This document shows positions 15,087 to 24,277 of a stretch of 36,052 nucleotides of DNA, one piece after another. The notes beneath the pieces are model-generated. The model saw only the letters and a program-made list of their open reading frames with translations, did no database searches and was not told the origin of the DNA. The DNA comes from Thermoplasmata archaeon (GTDB taxonomy: Archaea; Thermoplasmatota; Thermoplasmata; Lutacidiplasmatales; UBA184), in the NCBI GenBank assembly GCA_027365105.1, contig DAHXNZ010000015.1:1-36052 (forward strand). Direction: 5' to 3'. Position numbers and translations under genes: made by a program. Each line of letters opens with the position of its first letter. The first letter of the stretch is position 1.

Positions 15087-15922
15087 GGCGGGCCGCGGGG
15101 GCGATGACCTTCCTGAACGCCCTCTTCACAGGGATCGGGGCGGCCGCCGCGCTCCCGATCGGGGTCGAGGCCCGGGCGGAGTTCCGGTCGGGCGCGACGC
15201 CCGACGGCGCGTCCAGCCCGCTGGTCTCCCGGGCCGTGACGCTGGCCGTCGCCGAATGGGGCTCGCCGTCGACCGAGCCGATCGGGGTCACGGTGGAGTC
15301 CGAGATTCCCCCCGGTCAGGGCCTCAAGAGTTCGAGCGCCGTCGCGTCGGCCACCCTCGCGGCGGTCGCGGATCTCCTCGGAGCCCGCCCGGCCCCGTTC
15401 GAAATCGCCCGGCTGTCGGCCCGGGCCGGCCGGGCGGAGGGCCTGAGCGCGACCGGAGCCCTAGACGATGCGCTGGCCGGGGTCGCGGAGGGCGTCGTGG
15501 TGACCGACAACCGGCAGGATCGCTGGCTGGGCACCCATCCGGTCCCCGAAGAGTGGGGTGCGGTCGTCTTCGCCGCCGATCGGCCCCATCCTCCCTCTCC
15601 GGCCCTGGCCGACCGCTTCGCCCGGTTCCGCTCGAGGGCCGCACCGGCCGAACGGATGGCCCGGGACGGCGACCTGATCGGGGCCCTCAACGCCAACGGC
15701 GAACTGGTCGAATCGGTCATGGGCTACGACTACGGGACGATCCGGGCGGCCCTCCGCGATGCGGGCGCGGTGGCGGCGGGTGTCTCGGGCCTCGGACCGG
15801 CCCTGGTGGCGGTGGGACCGAGGGCCCGGCTTCCGGCGATGCGGGAGGTCCTGCCCAGTCCGGGCCGGCAGTACGCCTTCCCCCGGCTCGGTCGCGGACC
15901 GTTCGCTGGAGTGCGATCATGA
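15074..15922 (+). CDS. Shikimate kinase, GHMP-kinase type
   Basis: The archaeal, non-homologous shikimate kinase that phosphorylates shikimate with ATP. In 282 residues the GHMP phosphate-binding loop PPGQGLKSSSA (79-89) is intact, with ATGALDDALAG downstream and GVSGLGPALVAVG near the C-terminus. The ATG at 15074 overlaps the end of the aroDE frame by 13 bp and has GAGGTGG at 15063-15069; a second ATG at residue 11 (MTFLNALFTG) is also a good protein start. Position in the operon agrees with its step in the pathway. Confidence 0.92.
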   Translation: MRGVGRAAGAMTFLNALFTGIGAAAALPIGVEARAEFRSGATPDGASSPLVSRAVTLAVAEWGSPSTEPIGVTVESEIPPGQGLKSSSAVASATLAAVADLLGARPAPFEIARLSARAGRAEGLSATGALDDALAGVAEGVVVTDNRQDRWLGTHPVPEEWGAVVFAADRPHPPSPALADRFARFRSRAAPAERMARDGDLIGALNANGELVESVMGYDYGTIRAALRDAGAVAAGVSGLGPALVAVGPRARLPAMREVLPSPGRQYAFPRLGRGPFAGVRS

Positions 15923-17199
15923 GCCGGCTGAGGATCCTGCCGCACCCGCTCCGGGGGTCGATCCGGGGCCCGCCGTCAAAGAGCTACACCCACCGGGCGC
16001 TCGTCGCGGGTCACCTGACCGGGCGACGCTACCGGCTGCGGCGGCCCCTGGACTCCCAGGACACCCGGGCGACCGTGCGGCTCCTCGAGGCGCTCGGCAC
16101 CCGGGTGGAGCGACGCCCCGCCGTCTGGACCTTGATCCCCGATCGGCCCCGGTCCGGGCGGACCCGCCGCGTCGACTGCGGGGAGTCCGGAACCACCCTC
16201 CGATTTGCGGTCCCGTTGGCCGCCCTCTCCCCGCACCGGGTCCGCCTGGTGGGGGCCGCCCGGCTCGCTGCCCGGCCGCTCGGCCCTCTCCTGAGGGCCG
16301 TGACGCACTTGGGGGCCCGAGTCGACTCCCCGCCGCCGGAACGGGGCGGACTCCCGCTCGAGATTGAGGGCCCGATCCACGCGGGCAGGATCGCCCTATC
16401 GATGTCGGAGAGCTCCCAGTTCGCCTCGGCGCTCTTCCTGACCCTGCCCACCCTCCACGGACCGTCCGAGATCCGCCTGAGGGGCGCGATCGTCTCCGAA
16501 CCGTACCTGGACGCCACGCTGGCGGTCCTCCGGTTCCACCGCGTGGATGCGACGCGAGCGGGGCGGCTCTTCTCCACGCCGGGGTTCCAGCAGTTCCGGG
16601 GAGACCGCCTGGAGATCCCGCCCGATGCCTCCTCGGCCGCCTATCTCTGGGCCGGAGCGGCGGCCTCGGGGGGCCGGGTGACGATCGCGGGGTTCGGCCC
16701 CGAATGGCCGCAGGCCGATCTGGCCGTTCTCGACCTCCTCGAGGCCTGGGGCGCCGAGGTGGCGCGCCGATCGGACCGGGCCACCGTCGCGGCCCACGAA
16801 CGCCGCCCCATCGACGTCGACCTGACCGGCACCCCGGACCTGCTTCCCCTCGCCGGGGCGCTGGCGGCCCTGACCCCGGGCCGAAGCCTCCTCCGCGGGG
16901 CCGGCCACGCCGCGTTCAAGGAGTCGGACCGCCGATCGACGACCGCCCGGCTCGCCCGTTCGCTCGGGGCCCGGGTCCGGGTCGGCCCGAGGACGATCGA
17001 GATCGTCGGCCGGACCCTGCCCCGGTCGATCCGGCTCACCGATCTGACCGACCACCGGCTCTTTCTGAGCGCGATCGTGGCCGCCCTGGCGCTGCCGGCG
17101 CCGTCGGTGCTCGGGCCCGTCGAGGCGGCGGCGAAGTCGTTTCCCACGTACCGGACGGTCTTCGGATCGGCGGGAGCACAGATGGAGCGAGTACGATGA
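15919..17199 (+). CDS. aroA: 3-phosphoshikimate 1-carboxyvinyltransferase (EPSP synthase)
   Basis: A 426-residue EPSP synthase that adds the enolpyruvyl group of PEP to shikimate 3-phosphate. Visible are GPPSKSYTHRA with K21, the PEP-loop CGESGTTLR (87-95), SSQF (165-168), TPDLLPLAGA with catalytic D306, KESDR (334-338), DHRLFLSAIVAA and the final SFPTYRTVF. All core catalytic positions seem present; the PEP loop differs from the NAGTAMRP of plant-like class I enzymes. Coupled by ATGA at both ends. Confidence 0.95.
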   Translation: MSRLRILPHPLRGSIRGPPSKSYTHRALVAGHLTGRRYRLRRPLDSQDTRATVRLLEALGTRVERRPAVWTLIPDRPRSGRTRRVDCGESGTTLRFAVPLAALSPHRVRLVGAARLAARPLGPLLRAVTHLGARVDSPPPERGGLPLEIEGPIHAGRIALSMSESSQFASALFLTLPTLHGPSEIRLRGAIVSEPYLDATLAVLRFHRVDATRAGRLFSTPGFQQFRGDRLEIPPDASSAAYLWAGAAASGGRVTIAGFGPEWPQADLAVLDLLEAWGAEVARRSDRATVAAHERRPIDVDLTGTPDLLPLAGALAALTPGRSLLRGAGHAAFKESDRRSTTARLARSLGARVRVGPRTIEIVGRTLPRSIRLTDLTDHRLFLSAIVAALALPAPSVLGPVEAAAKSFPTYRTVFGSAGAQMERVR

Positions 17200-18284
17200 G
17201 CATGGAATGGGGCGTCCGGATGCGCGTGACGGTCTTCGGGTCGAGCCACGGGCCCGAGGTGGGGGCCCGGATCTCCGGGATCCCGAAGGGGACTCCGGTC
17301 GATCCCGACCGGATCCAGGCCGATCTGGATCGGCGACGGCCGGTCGGCCGCCGGCTTGCGACGCGCCGTCAGGAGGAGGACCGGCTCGTGATCGACTCGG
17401 GGATCGTCGAGGGTCGCAGCGACGGCGCCGAGATCCGGGCCCATGTGGCCAACACCGACGTCCAGCGGGCCCCCTACGACCGGCTCCGCCGGACTCCGAG
17501 GCCGGGCCACGCCGACTATCCGGCCCGGATCCGGTACGGAGAGGAGGCCGACCTGTCGGGGGGAGGGATCTTTTCCGGACGGATGACGGTGGGACTCGTG
17601 ATCGCCGGCGGCATCGCCCGGCAGATGCTCGCGGCCCGGGGAATCGAGGTCGCGGGCTTCACCCAGGCGATCGGGGGGATCGAGGCGAACGTCCCGGAGT
17701 CGCTCCCGATGCCGGAGATCTCCGCCCGGCGCGACCTCCATGAGGTCGGGACCGCCGATCCGACGGTCGCCGGGGCGATGGCCGACGCGATCGCGGCGGC
17801 CCGTCGGGAGGGCGACAGCCTCGGCGGAGTGGTCGAGGTGCGGGCGACCGGTCTACCGGTCGGCCTCGGCGAGCCGTTCTTCGACTCCATCGAGAGCGTG
17901 GTCGCGCACGCGGCCTTCTCCGTGCCGGCCGTCAAGGGGATCGAGTTCGGGGCCGGCTTCCGGGCGGCCCGGATGCGGGGGAGCGAGCACAACGACCCGT
18001 TCTACTGGCTCGGGGACCGGGTCGCGACCCGGACCAACCACGCGGGAGGGATCCTGGGAGGGCTCGCGACCGGAATGCCCCTGACGGTCCGGTGCGCCGT
18101 CAAGCCGACCTCCTCGATCGCCCGGCCGCAGGCCACGGTCGATCTCGACCATCATACCGACACCACCCTCACGGTCACGGGTCGGCACGACCCCTGCATC
18201 GTTCCCCGCGCCGTGGTGGTGCTCGAATCGGTGACGGCGATGGCCCTCGCCGATCTCGGCCTTCGGGGGGGATTCCTGCCGTGA
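17196..18284 (+). CDS. aroC: Chorismate synthase
   Basis: A 362-residue FMN-dependent enzyme producing chorismate from EPSP. It has GHADYPARIRYG, RTNHAGGILGGLATGMPL, VKPTSSI, and GRHDPCIVPRAVVVLES at the C-terminus. The first signature normally reads FGESHG; here it is FGSSHG (14-19), so the usual Glu is Ser while the catalytic-region His is kept. GGAG at 17184-17187 is a good ribosome-binding site for ATG 17196, which overlaps the aroA stop. It closes the shikimate half of the operon. Confidence 0.95.
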   Translation: MSMEWGVRMRVTVFGSSHGPEVGARISGIPKGTPVDPDRIQADLDRRRPVGRRLATRRQEEDRLVIDSGIVEGRSDGAEIRAHVANTDVQRAPYDRLRRTPRPGHADYPARIRYGEEADLSGGGIFSGRMTVGLVIAGGIARQMLAARGIEVAGFTQAIGGIEANVPESLPMPEISARRDLHEVGTADPTVAGAMADAIAAARREGDSLGGVVEVRATGLPVGLGEPFFDSIESVVAHAAFSVPAVKGIEFGAGFRAARMRGSEHNDPFYWLGDRVATRTNHAGGILGGLATGMPLTVRCAVKPTSSIARPQATVDLDHHTDTTLTVTGRHDPCIVPRAVVVLESVTAMALADLGLRGGFLP

Positions 18285-19363
18285 GCGACGAACGGATCCC
18301 GGTCGCCGTCCTGGGGGCGGCCGGCTACATCGGCCAGGAGTTCGTCCGCCGCCTCGCCGATCACCCCCGCTTCGACCTCCGGATCCTCGGGGGCACGGCG
18401 CGCCGGAAGGGCGCCCGGCTCGAGGACCTCTGGCATCTCGACGACCCCCCTCCCGAAGGCCGGGCGAACCAGACGCTGGAAACCCTGGGGCCGTCGGCCC
18501 TCCAACGACGGGGCATCCGGGCGGTCTTCTCGGCGCTCCCCTCCGGGATCGCCGGTCCCATCGAAAGCGAGCTCGCCCGCCGCGGCATCGCGGTCTTCTC
18601 GAATGCGGCCGACCACCGGATGGACCCCGAGGTCCCGCTCCTGATCCCCGAGGTCAACGGCGACCACCTTCGGCTCGCCGACCGCCGGCCGGCGGGCCGG
18701 GGGCTGCTCGTCACCAACGCCAACTGTTCGACCACCGGCCTCGTGCTGGCGCTGGCCCCGGTCCGGGAGCTGCTGGCTCCGAAGACGGTCCAGGTGACGA
18801 CCTACCAGGCCCTGAGCGGGGCCGGCCTGCCCGGGGTCTCCGCGATGACGATCACCGACAACGTCGTTCCGTACATCCCGGAAGAGGAGGAGAAGATCGA
18901 GCGCGAAACGGCCCGGATCTTCGGGCGGCTAGGCGACGGCCGGATCGCGGCCTGGCCGGGCCGGATCCTGGCCCAGTGCGCCCGGGTCGGGACCCGGGAC
19001 GGGCATCTCCTCGCCGTGACGGTCGAGGCCACCCGACGTCCGACCCGGGCCGAACTCGAACGGGCCTGGACCGACTTTGACCCGCTCGGTCGCGAAGGCC
19101 TCCCGACGGCGCCCTCCCCACCGGTCCTGCTGCGTCGGGAGCCGGACCGGCCCCAGCCGCTCCGGGATCGCTGGGCCGGCGCCCCGCCGAGGGCCCGAGG
19201 CATGGCGGCGGTCGTGGGGCGGATCCGCTGGGAGGCTCCGTATCTGAGATTCTTCACCCTCACCCACAACGCCGTCCGAGGCGGGGCGGGCGGATCGGTC
19301 CTGAACGCGGAACTGGTCGATCGCCGGGGGATTGCGCTGACGGCCGGGGGCGCCGATGGCTGA
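18281..19363 (+). CDS. asd: Aspartate-semialdehyde dehydrogenase
   Basis: A 360-residue NADP-dependent enzyme reducing aspartyl phosphate to aspartate semialdehyde. The N-terminal nucleotide loop VLGAAGYIGQ, catalytic C149 (TNANCSTTGL), the SGAGLPGVSAMTITDNVVPY insert-region and catalytic H242 (TRDGHLL) are of the archaeal/fungal subfamily. In this operon it plausibly feeds ADH synthase, which uses the semialdehyde, as well as lysine, threonine and methionine synthesis. The GTG at 18281 overlaps the aroC stop (GTGA); the aspartate kinase gene starts 8 bp before its end. Confidence 0.95.
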   Translation: MSDERIPVAVLGAAGYIGQEFVRRLADHPRFDLRILGGTARRKGARLEDLWHLDDPPPEGRANQTLETLGPSALQRRGIRAVFSALPSGIAGPIESELARRGIAVFSNAADHRMDPEVPLLIPEVNGDHLRLADRRPAGRGLLVTNANCSTTGLVLALAPVRELLAPKTVQVTTYQALSGAGLPGVSAMTITDNVVPYIPEEEEKIERETARIFGRLGDGRIAAWPGRILAQCARVGTRDGHLLAVTVEATRRPTRAELERAWTDFDPLGREGLPTAPSPPVLLRREPDRPQPLRDRWAGAPPRARGMAAVVGRIRWEAPYLRFFTLTHNAVRGGAGGSVLNAELVDRRGIALTAGGADG

Positions 19364-20675
19364 TTCCGCCCCGATCGTGCTCAAGTTCGGTGGCGCCGCG
19401 CTCTCCGACCCGGCGAAGGTCCTGCGCTGGGTCCGCCTCCGGGGCGCCCGGGGCAACCCGCTCGTGGTGGTCGTCTCCGCCCGGGAAGGGATGACCGACC
19501 GGCTGCTTCGATCGGTCCGGCGGCCGATCCGGGAGCCCTCGATCCGCCGGCTGATCCAGGAACTCCGCCAGCGTCATCCGGCCCCGGCGGCCGAGGTCGA
19601 TCCGATCCTCGAGACCGTACGCTCGACGGTCCGAAAGATCGGCAGCGGCCGATCTCCCGATCCGGCGGACCTCGACCGGCTTGCGGCCCAGGGGGAGCGG
19701 CTGGCCGCCGTCTGGCTGGCCGGCGAGATGAGTCGCCGGGGGATCGCCGCGACATCCGTGGACGCCGATCGGCTCGGGCTCCGGACCGACCGGCACTTCG
19801 GGTCGGCCCGGATCCAGGTCGAGGCGTCCCGGCCGGCGGTGCGCCGGGGGATCGGGCGGATCTGGGCCCAGGGCCGGGTCCCGGTGGTGACCGGCTTCTT
19901 CGGTCGGGGGCCCGGAGGGACCGTCACGACGCTCGGCCGGGGGGGCTCGGACTACAGCGCGACGGCGCTGGGGGCGATCCTCGGGGCCCGACGGGTCGAG
20001 CTCCTGAAGCAGCGGGTCTCGATCCGGTCGGCCGATCCGCGATGGGTGGCCCGGTCCCGGCCGCTCGGCTACCTCTCCTATGAGGAGGCGGAGGAACTGG
20101 CCCAGTTCGGGGCCCGGGTGCTCCATGCCTGGGCGATCGAGCCGGCCCGGCGGGCGGGCATCCCGATCCTGGTCCGGTCGCTGGCCGATCCCCGGCAGAC
20201 CACCACCGTCGGACCGGCGATCGACCATGGCACCCCCCGGGCCCTGACGGTGGTCCCGTCGCTCCGGCTCCTCGGTCTCCGGGTTCCGGGCGGCCGGGAT
20301 CAGCCCGGCATCATCGCCGAGGTGACCCGATGTCTGGCCGAATCCCAAGTGAACCTCGTCCAGCTCTACACGTCGGCGACCCTGCTCTGCGCGATCGTCG
20401 AGTCCCGGCAGGCCGGCCGGGCCCGGCGGGCCCTGGCCGGCCTCGCGCGGCACCGGGATGCGGTCGCCGAGCCCCCCCAGGCGGTCAACATGGTGATCGC
20501 GATCGGCGAGCGGATCCTCGAGGATATCCGCCGGCTGCCGATTTCGATCCTCGAGTCCACCCTCGGCGTGGCGGCCACCCCCCGGGCGCTGTCCCTGGCC
20601 GTCCGGGACTCCGACCTGGGTCCGACCCTCCGGGCCCTCCACCGGGCGCTCGTCGAGGCGGAGATCCGCCCATGA
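19356..20675 (+). CDS. lysC: Aspartate kinase with an altered nucleotide-site motif
   Basis: A 439-residue protein aligning along its length with archaeal aspartate kinases: VLKFGGAAL (8-16), VVVVSAREGMTD, TDRHFGSARI (144-153), VTGFFGRGPGG, LGRGGSDYSA (193-202), ADPR (226-229), then C-terminal ACT-type regulatory repeats from about residue 285. It should phosphorylate aspartate for the dehydrogenase encoded just upstream. Oddly, the usual WTDV(D/P)G stretch of the ATP site reads LKQRVS (217-222), losing the Thr-Asp pair, and the lysine of AKVLHP is arginine (ARVLHA, 253-258). Either nucleotide binding is changed or activity is reduced; the rest of the active site looks intact. ATG 19356 overlaps asd by 8 bp. 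Confidence 0.88.
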   Translation: MADSAPIVLKFGGAALSDPAKVLRWVRLRGARGNPLVVVVSAREGMTDRLLRSVRRPIREPSIRRLIQELRQRHPAPAAEVDPILETVRSTVRKIGSGRSPDPADLDRLAAQGERLAAVWLAGEMSRRGIAATSVDADRLGLRTDRHFGSARIQVEASRPAVRRGIGRIWAQGRVPVVTGFFGRGPGGTVTTLGRGGSDYSATALGAILGARRVELLKQRVSIRSADPRWVARSRPLGYLSYEEAEELAQFGARVLHAWAIEPARRAGIPILVRSLADPRQTTTVGPAIDHGTPRALTVVPSLRLLGLRVPGGRDQPGIIAEVTRCLAESQVNLVQLYTSATLLCAIVESRQAGRARRALAGLARHRDAVAEPPQAVNMVIAIGERILEDIRRLPISILESTLGVAATPRALSLAVRDSDLGPTLRALHRALVEAEIRP

Positions 20676-21868
20676 CCGATCCCTGGGTCGAGTTCCGGTC
20701 CGCCCCGGGGGTCCGGACGGCGGCCACCGCGATCTACTTCGAGCGGACCGGGCCCGACCGGACCGGCGGGGTGGCCCGGTGGGCCGTCTCGCGGGAGCCG
20801 GCCCGCCCCGTCGGCCGGGCGGAGAGCTACGAGGCGCTGGCCCGGGAGTCGGACCGGCATCTTCGGGGTCACCGGCACCGGGCGGTCGTCGGATACCTCG
20901 GCTTCGATGCGGTCGGCCTTTCCGAGCCACGGCTTCGGACCCCGCCGGGCCGCTCCCCGTTCCCCCTCGGCGAGATCGCCTCGCTGGACCGGGTCCATGT
21001 CGCCCGGGTGCCCCCCCGGAGCCTCCGGATCCCCCGCGACCGGCGACCCCCGGGGCCCCCCCGGAGGGATACGTTGCCCCGCTCGGCGTACGAGCGCTCG
21101 GTCCGCCGCCTGATCGAGCAGATCCGCTCCGGGGAAGCCTTCCAGGTCGTCCTCGCCCACCGACGCGAGTGGGACCGGCCGGAGGATCTCCTCGACCGGG
21201 CGGGTCGGCTCCGGGCGACCGAGCGCGGCGCGTACTTCTACTACCTTCGGTTCGGCGATCGCGAGATCGTCGGAGCCTCCCCCGAGTCGGTGGTCGAGGT
21301 CGAAGGGCGTCGGGCCCGGGTCCATCCGATCGCCGGAACCCGACCCCGCGGCGCGGTCGGGGGAAGGCGGCCTCCGCTCACCGCCGATCCCAAGGAGCTC
21401 GCGGAGCATCGGATGCTCGTCGATCTTGCTCGCAACGACCTCGGCCGGATCGCCCGGCCCGGGTCGGTGCGGCTCGGCTGGACCGAACGGACCCTCCGGG
21501 TGGCCCGGATGGAACACCTGGTGAGCCGGGTGGAGGCGACCCTGGTTCCGGGGGCCGGCCCCTGGGAGGCGCTGGCCGCGACCTTTCCCGCCGGGACCGT
21601 CTCCGGAGCGCCGAAGCTCCGCGCGACCGAGCTCCTCCGTTCCGAAGAACGGACCTGGAGGGGCCCGTACGCCGGCACGGTCGGCTGGGTCTCCGCGCGG
21701 GACCGGGCCGACTGGGCCCTCGCGATCCGGACCGGCTTTGCCGCCGGCGAGCGGCTCTACACCGCGGCCGGGGCCGGGATCGTCCATCGATCCCGACCCG
21801 GCCGGGAGTTCGATGAGACCCGGGCCAAACTGGGGCTGGTCGAGTCGGTCCTGGCGGGGGACCGATGA
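20672..21868 (+). CDS. trpE: Anthranilate synthase component I
   Basis: The chorismate-binding subunit that makes anthranilate with the amidotransferase encoded next. In 398 residues the C-terminal catalytic motifs are all present: HPIAGTRPRG, HRMLVDLARNDLGRIARPG, FPAGTVSGAPKLRATELL, YAGTVGW and AAGAGIVHRSRPGREFDE. It is shorter than typical TrpE at the N-terminus, and I do not see the LLES-type element that carries tryptophan feedback inhibition. That would leave more weight on expression control. Aminodeoxychorismate synthase (PabB) is the alternative, but the trpGDCFBA neighbours argue for TrpE. ATGA overlaps at both ends. Confidence 0.93.
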   Translation: MTDPWVEFRSAPGVRTAATAIYFERTGPDRTGGVARWAVSREPARPVGRAESYEALARESDRHLRGHRHRAVVGYLGFDAVGLSEPRLRTPPGRSPFPLGEIASLDRVHVARVPPRSLRIPRDRRPPGPPRRDTLPRSAYERSVRRLIEQIRSGEAFQVVLAHRREWDRPEDLLDRAGRLRATERGAYFYYLRFGDREIVGASPESVVEVEGRRARVHPIAGTRPRGAVGGRRPPLTADPKELAEHRMLVDLARNDLGRIARPGSVRLGWTERTLRVARMEHLVSRVEATLVPGAGPWEALAATFPAGTVSGAPKLRATELLRSEERTWRGPYAGTVGWVSARDRADWALAIRTGFAAGERLYTAAGAGIVHRSRPGREFDETRAKLGLVESVLAGDR

Positions 21869-22449
21869 CGCGGGTCCTCGTCATCGACCATGAGGACTCC
21901 TTCGCCCAGAACCTGGTCCAGGAACTCGCCCGGCAGGGGGCCCGGGTCCGCTGCCTCCGATCGACCGTGCCGTTCCACGAGGCCGAGCGGATCGACCCGG
22001 AGGCGATCGTGCTCTCCCCGGGCCCGGGGAGCCCGTCGGATCGCCGACGGACCCGGCTCAGCCGCACGGTCCTGCGCCGATGGGGGTCGTCCCGGCCGAT
22101 CCTCGGGGTCTGCCTGGGCCACCAGCTGATCGCCGAATTCTGCGGCGGCCGGATCGTCCGGGCCCCCGAGCCGGTGCACGGCGACACCGACCGGATCGTC
22201 CACGCGGGCGACGATCTCTTCCGCGGGGTCCCCTCCCCGTTCCGCGCCGCCCGCTACCACTCGCTCCTGGTGGATGGGAAGTCGCTTCCTCCGGCCCTGG
22301 AACCCATCGCCTGGGGGACGGGAAAGGTGGTGATGGGAATCCGCCACACCGCCTGGCCGCTCCGGGGGGTCCAGTTCCACCCGGAGTCGTATCTGACCGG
22401 GCCCGGCCCGGCCATTCTCGCCAACTTCCTCGCGGAGGTCCACCGATGA
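21865..22449 (+). CDS. trpG: Anthranilate synthase component II (glutamine amidotransferase)
   Basis: A 194-residue class I glutamine amidotransferase supplying ammonia to TrpE. The nucleophile C83 lies in GVCLGHQLIAE, and the triad is completed by H172 and E174 in GVQFHPES; SPGPGSP (51-57) is the oxyanion-region signature. It may also serve p-aminobenzoate synthesis, as TrpG often does. Overlaps trpE and trpD by 4 bp each. Confidence 0.95.
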   Translation: MTRVLVIDHEDSFAQNLVQELARQGARVRCLRSTVPFHEAERIDPEAIVLSPGPGSPSDRRRTRLSRTVLRRWGSSRPILGVCLGHQLIAEFCGGRIVRAPEPVHGDTDRIVHAGDDLFRGVPSPFRAARYHSLLVDGKSLPPALEPIAWGTGKVVMGIRHTAWPLRGVQFHPESYLTGPGPAILANFLAEVHR

Positions 22450-23486
22450 CGGGGCGGCCCCCTCGTCGACCCCGGCGGGCCGGTGCGGGCCGCGGCCCGA
22501 CGCGGGCCCCGGAGGTGTTCGCCCGCCTGATCGCACCGGGGACACCCGACCCGGAACGGCTCACTCTGCTGCGGCGGACCCGGCGCTACCGCCTGACGGC
22601 CGGCCGGCTCCATCAATGGGCGGAGATGCTCCGCCGTGAGATGCTCCCGTTTCCGGCGGCGGCCGGGCATCGGACCCTGGAGCTCTGCGGCTCCGGGGGC
22701 GCCGCCCTCCCTTCGTTCAACGTTTCGACCGTGAGCGCCCTGGTCGTCGCTTCGGCCGGCGTGCCGGTCGTCAAGCATGGGAACCGGAGTTCCCGCGGTC
22801 TGACCGGATCGACCGACCTCCTGGAGGCGTGGGGGCTCCCGGTCGCCCGATCCCGGGCGTTCGGTGAAGCGAGCTACCGACGGTACCGGATTGCCTTTCT
22901 TCACGCCCCGCTCTACCATCCGGCCATGGGGCGCGTCGCCGCCACCCGCCGGAGGATCGGCCAACGGACGGTCTTCAACCTGATGGGCCCGCTCCTGACG
23001 CCGGTCCGGCCGGCCTACCAGCTGGTGGGAGCGCCGGACCGGGCCTCCGCCCGCCTCCTCGTCGAATGCCTCCGGCGCCGAGGCGTCGGGTGGGTGGTTG
23101 GACTGACCTCCGACGAGGGCAGTGATGAGATCGCCCCCCGGGGCTCGACCACGCTGCTCTGGGCGCTGGGGGATCGTCGGTCGTCGGCGACGCTCCACCC
23201 GGAGGCCCTCCTCGAACCGTCGGAGCGCCGGGGTCCCTGGGGCCCGCTGCCCCCGAAGACGGCGGCCCGGGCGGCCGATGCGGTGCTGGCCGGTGGCGGG
23301 GGCGCGCGGCGGGGTGCGGTCGTGCTGACCGCGGGAGCTGCGCTCCTCCTGGCGGGCCGGGCCGCCAGCCTGGAGGCCGGAGTGGCCCGCGCCCGTGAAC
23401 TGATCGACTCGGGCCGTGCCGAAGATCTGCGCCGCCGGCTCCAGGAGCTCGCCCTCGGATCCGACTGGCAGGAGGACGCGGCATGA
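22446..23486 (+). CDS. trpD: Anthranilate phosphoribosyltransferase
   Basis: A 346-residue enzyme joining anthranilate to PRPP. VKHGNRSSRGLTGSTDLLEA (109-128), HPAMGRVAATRRRIGQRTVF and the metal-binding SDEIAP are conserved. The diphosphate loop, usually GTGGD, reads GSGGA (82-86): the Asp is Ala. Substitution of this Asp in the Sulfolobus enzyme is, from memory, tolerated and reported to relieve magnesium inhibition. The first about 20 residues are Arg/Pro-rich. ATGA overlaps join it to trpG and trpC. Confidence 0.94.
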   Translation: MTGRPPRRPRRAGAGRGPTRAPEVFARLIAPGTPDPERLTLLRRTRRYRLTAGRLHQWAEMLRREMLPFPAAAGHRTLELCGSGGAALPSFNVSTVSALVVASAGVPVVKHGNRSSRGLTGSTDLLEAWGLPVARSRAFGEASYRRYRIAFLHAPLYHPAMGRVAATRRRIGQRTVFNLMGPLLTPVRPAYQLVGAPDRASARLLVECLRRRGVGWVVGLTSDEGSDEIAPRGSTTLLWALGDRRSSATLHPEALLEPSERRGPWGPLPPKTAARAADAVLAGGGGARRGAVVLTAGAALLLAGRAASLEAGVARARELIDSGRAEDLRRRLQELALGSDWQEDAA

Positions 23487-24277
23487 CGAGGGGGTTCCTG
23501 CCCCGGATGGTCGGCGAGCTTCGGCCGATCATCGAGGCCGGCGGATACGAGGCCGCGCCGGCCGGGACCGCCCCGCGCCCTTCGCTGCGGAAGGCGATTG
23601 AGGGGGACGCGCCCCGGGCTCTGATCGTCGAATACAAGCGGGCGGCCCCGGGGAGCCCGGGCCGGCCGCTCCCCCAGTACCGGACCGATGCGTTTCTGGA
23701 CCGGATCCGCGGGGCGCGCGTGGCCGGCCTTTCCTGCCTCACGGCGGCGCCTCACTTTGACGGATCCCCCTCCGACCTGCGCGCCCTGGCCGGCCGGGAC
23801 CCCCGGCCCATCCTCTTCAAGGACTTCGTCATCGACCGACGCCAGGTCGACTGCGCGGCCCGGATCGGAGCCTCGGCGATCCTCCTCCTGGCGTCGCTCC
23901 CCCGCGCGGGGATCGACGTTCCGTTGGCCGAGCTGGCCGACCGCGCCCACGCCCTCGGCCTGGAGGTGCTCCTGGAGCTGCATGCGCCGGAGGAGCGGGT
24001 CTGGATCGACCGGGTGCCGGCCGACCTGATCGGGGTCAATGTCCGGAACCTCGATACGCTGGAGATCGACCGGACCACCGCCTCGGCGACCCTGGAGGGA
24101 CTTTCCCACCGGAGCCCGGTGATCGGGCTCAGCGGCGTCACCGGACCCGAGAGCGCCGACTGGTTCTGGAGCCGGGGGGTGGAGGCGATCCTCGTCGGGA
24201 GCGCGGTGGCCCGGAGCGAAGAGCCCTTGAGGCTCCTGGCCTCCCTCCAACGCCGATCGGAGGGCGGGCCGGAATGA
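23483..24277 (+). CDS. trpC: Indole-3-glycerol phosphate synthase
   Basis: A 264-residue (beta/alpha)8 enzyme closing the indole ring. Catalytic candidates are E50 and K52 (VEYKRAAPGS), K113 (LFKDFVID), the LEVLLELH strand glutamate, N186 (GVNVRNLDTLEID) and the phosphate-binding GLSGV and ILVGSAVAR near the C-terminus. Not fused to TrpF, which follows as a separate gene overlapping by 4 bp. Confidence 0.95.
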   Translation: MTRGFLPRMVGELRPIIEAGGYEAAPAGTAPRPSLRKAIEGDAPRALIVEYKRAAPGSPGRPLPQYRTDAFLDRIRGARVAGLSCLTAAPHFDGSPSDLRALAGRDPRPILFKDFVIDRRQVDCAARIGASAILLLASLPRAGIDVPLAELADRAHALGLEVLLELHAPEERVWIDRVPADLIGVNVRNLDTLEIDRTTASATLEGLSHRSPVIGLSGVTGPESADWFWSRGVEAILVGSAVARSEEPLRLLASLQRRSEGGPE

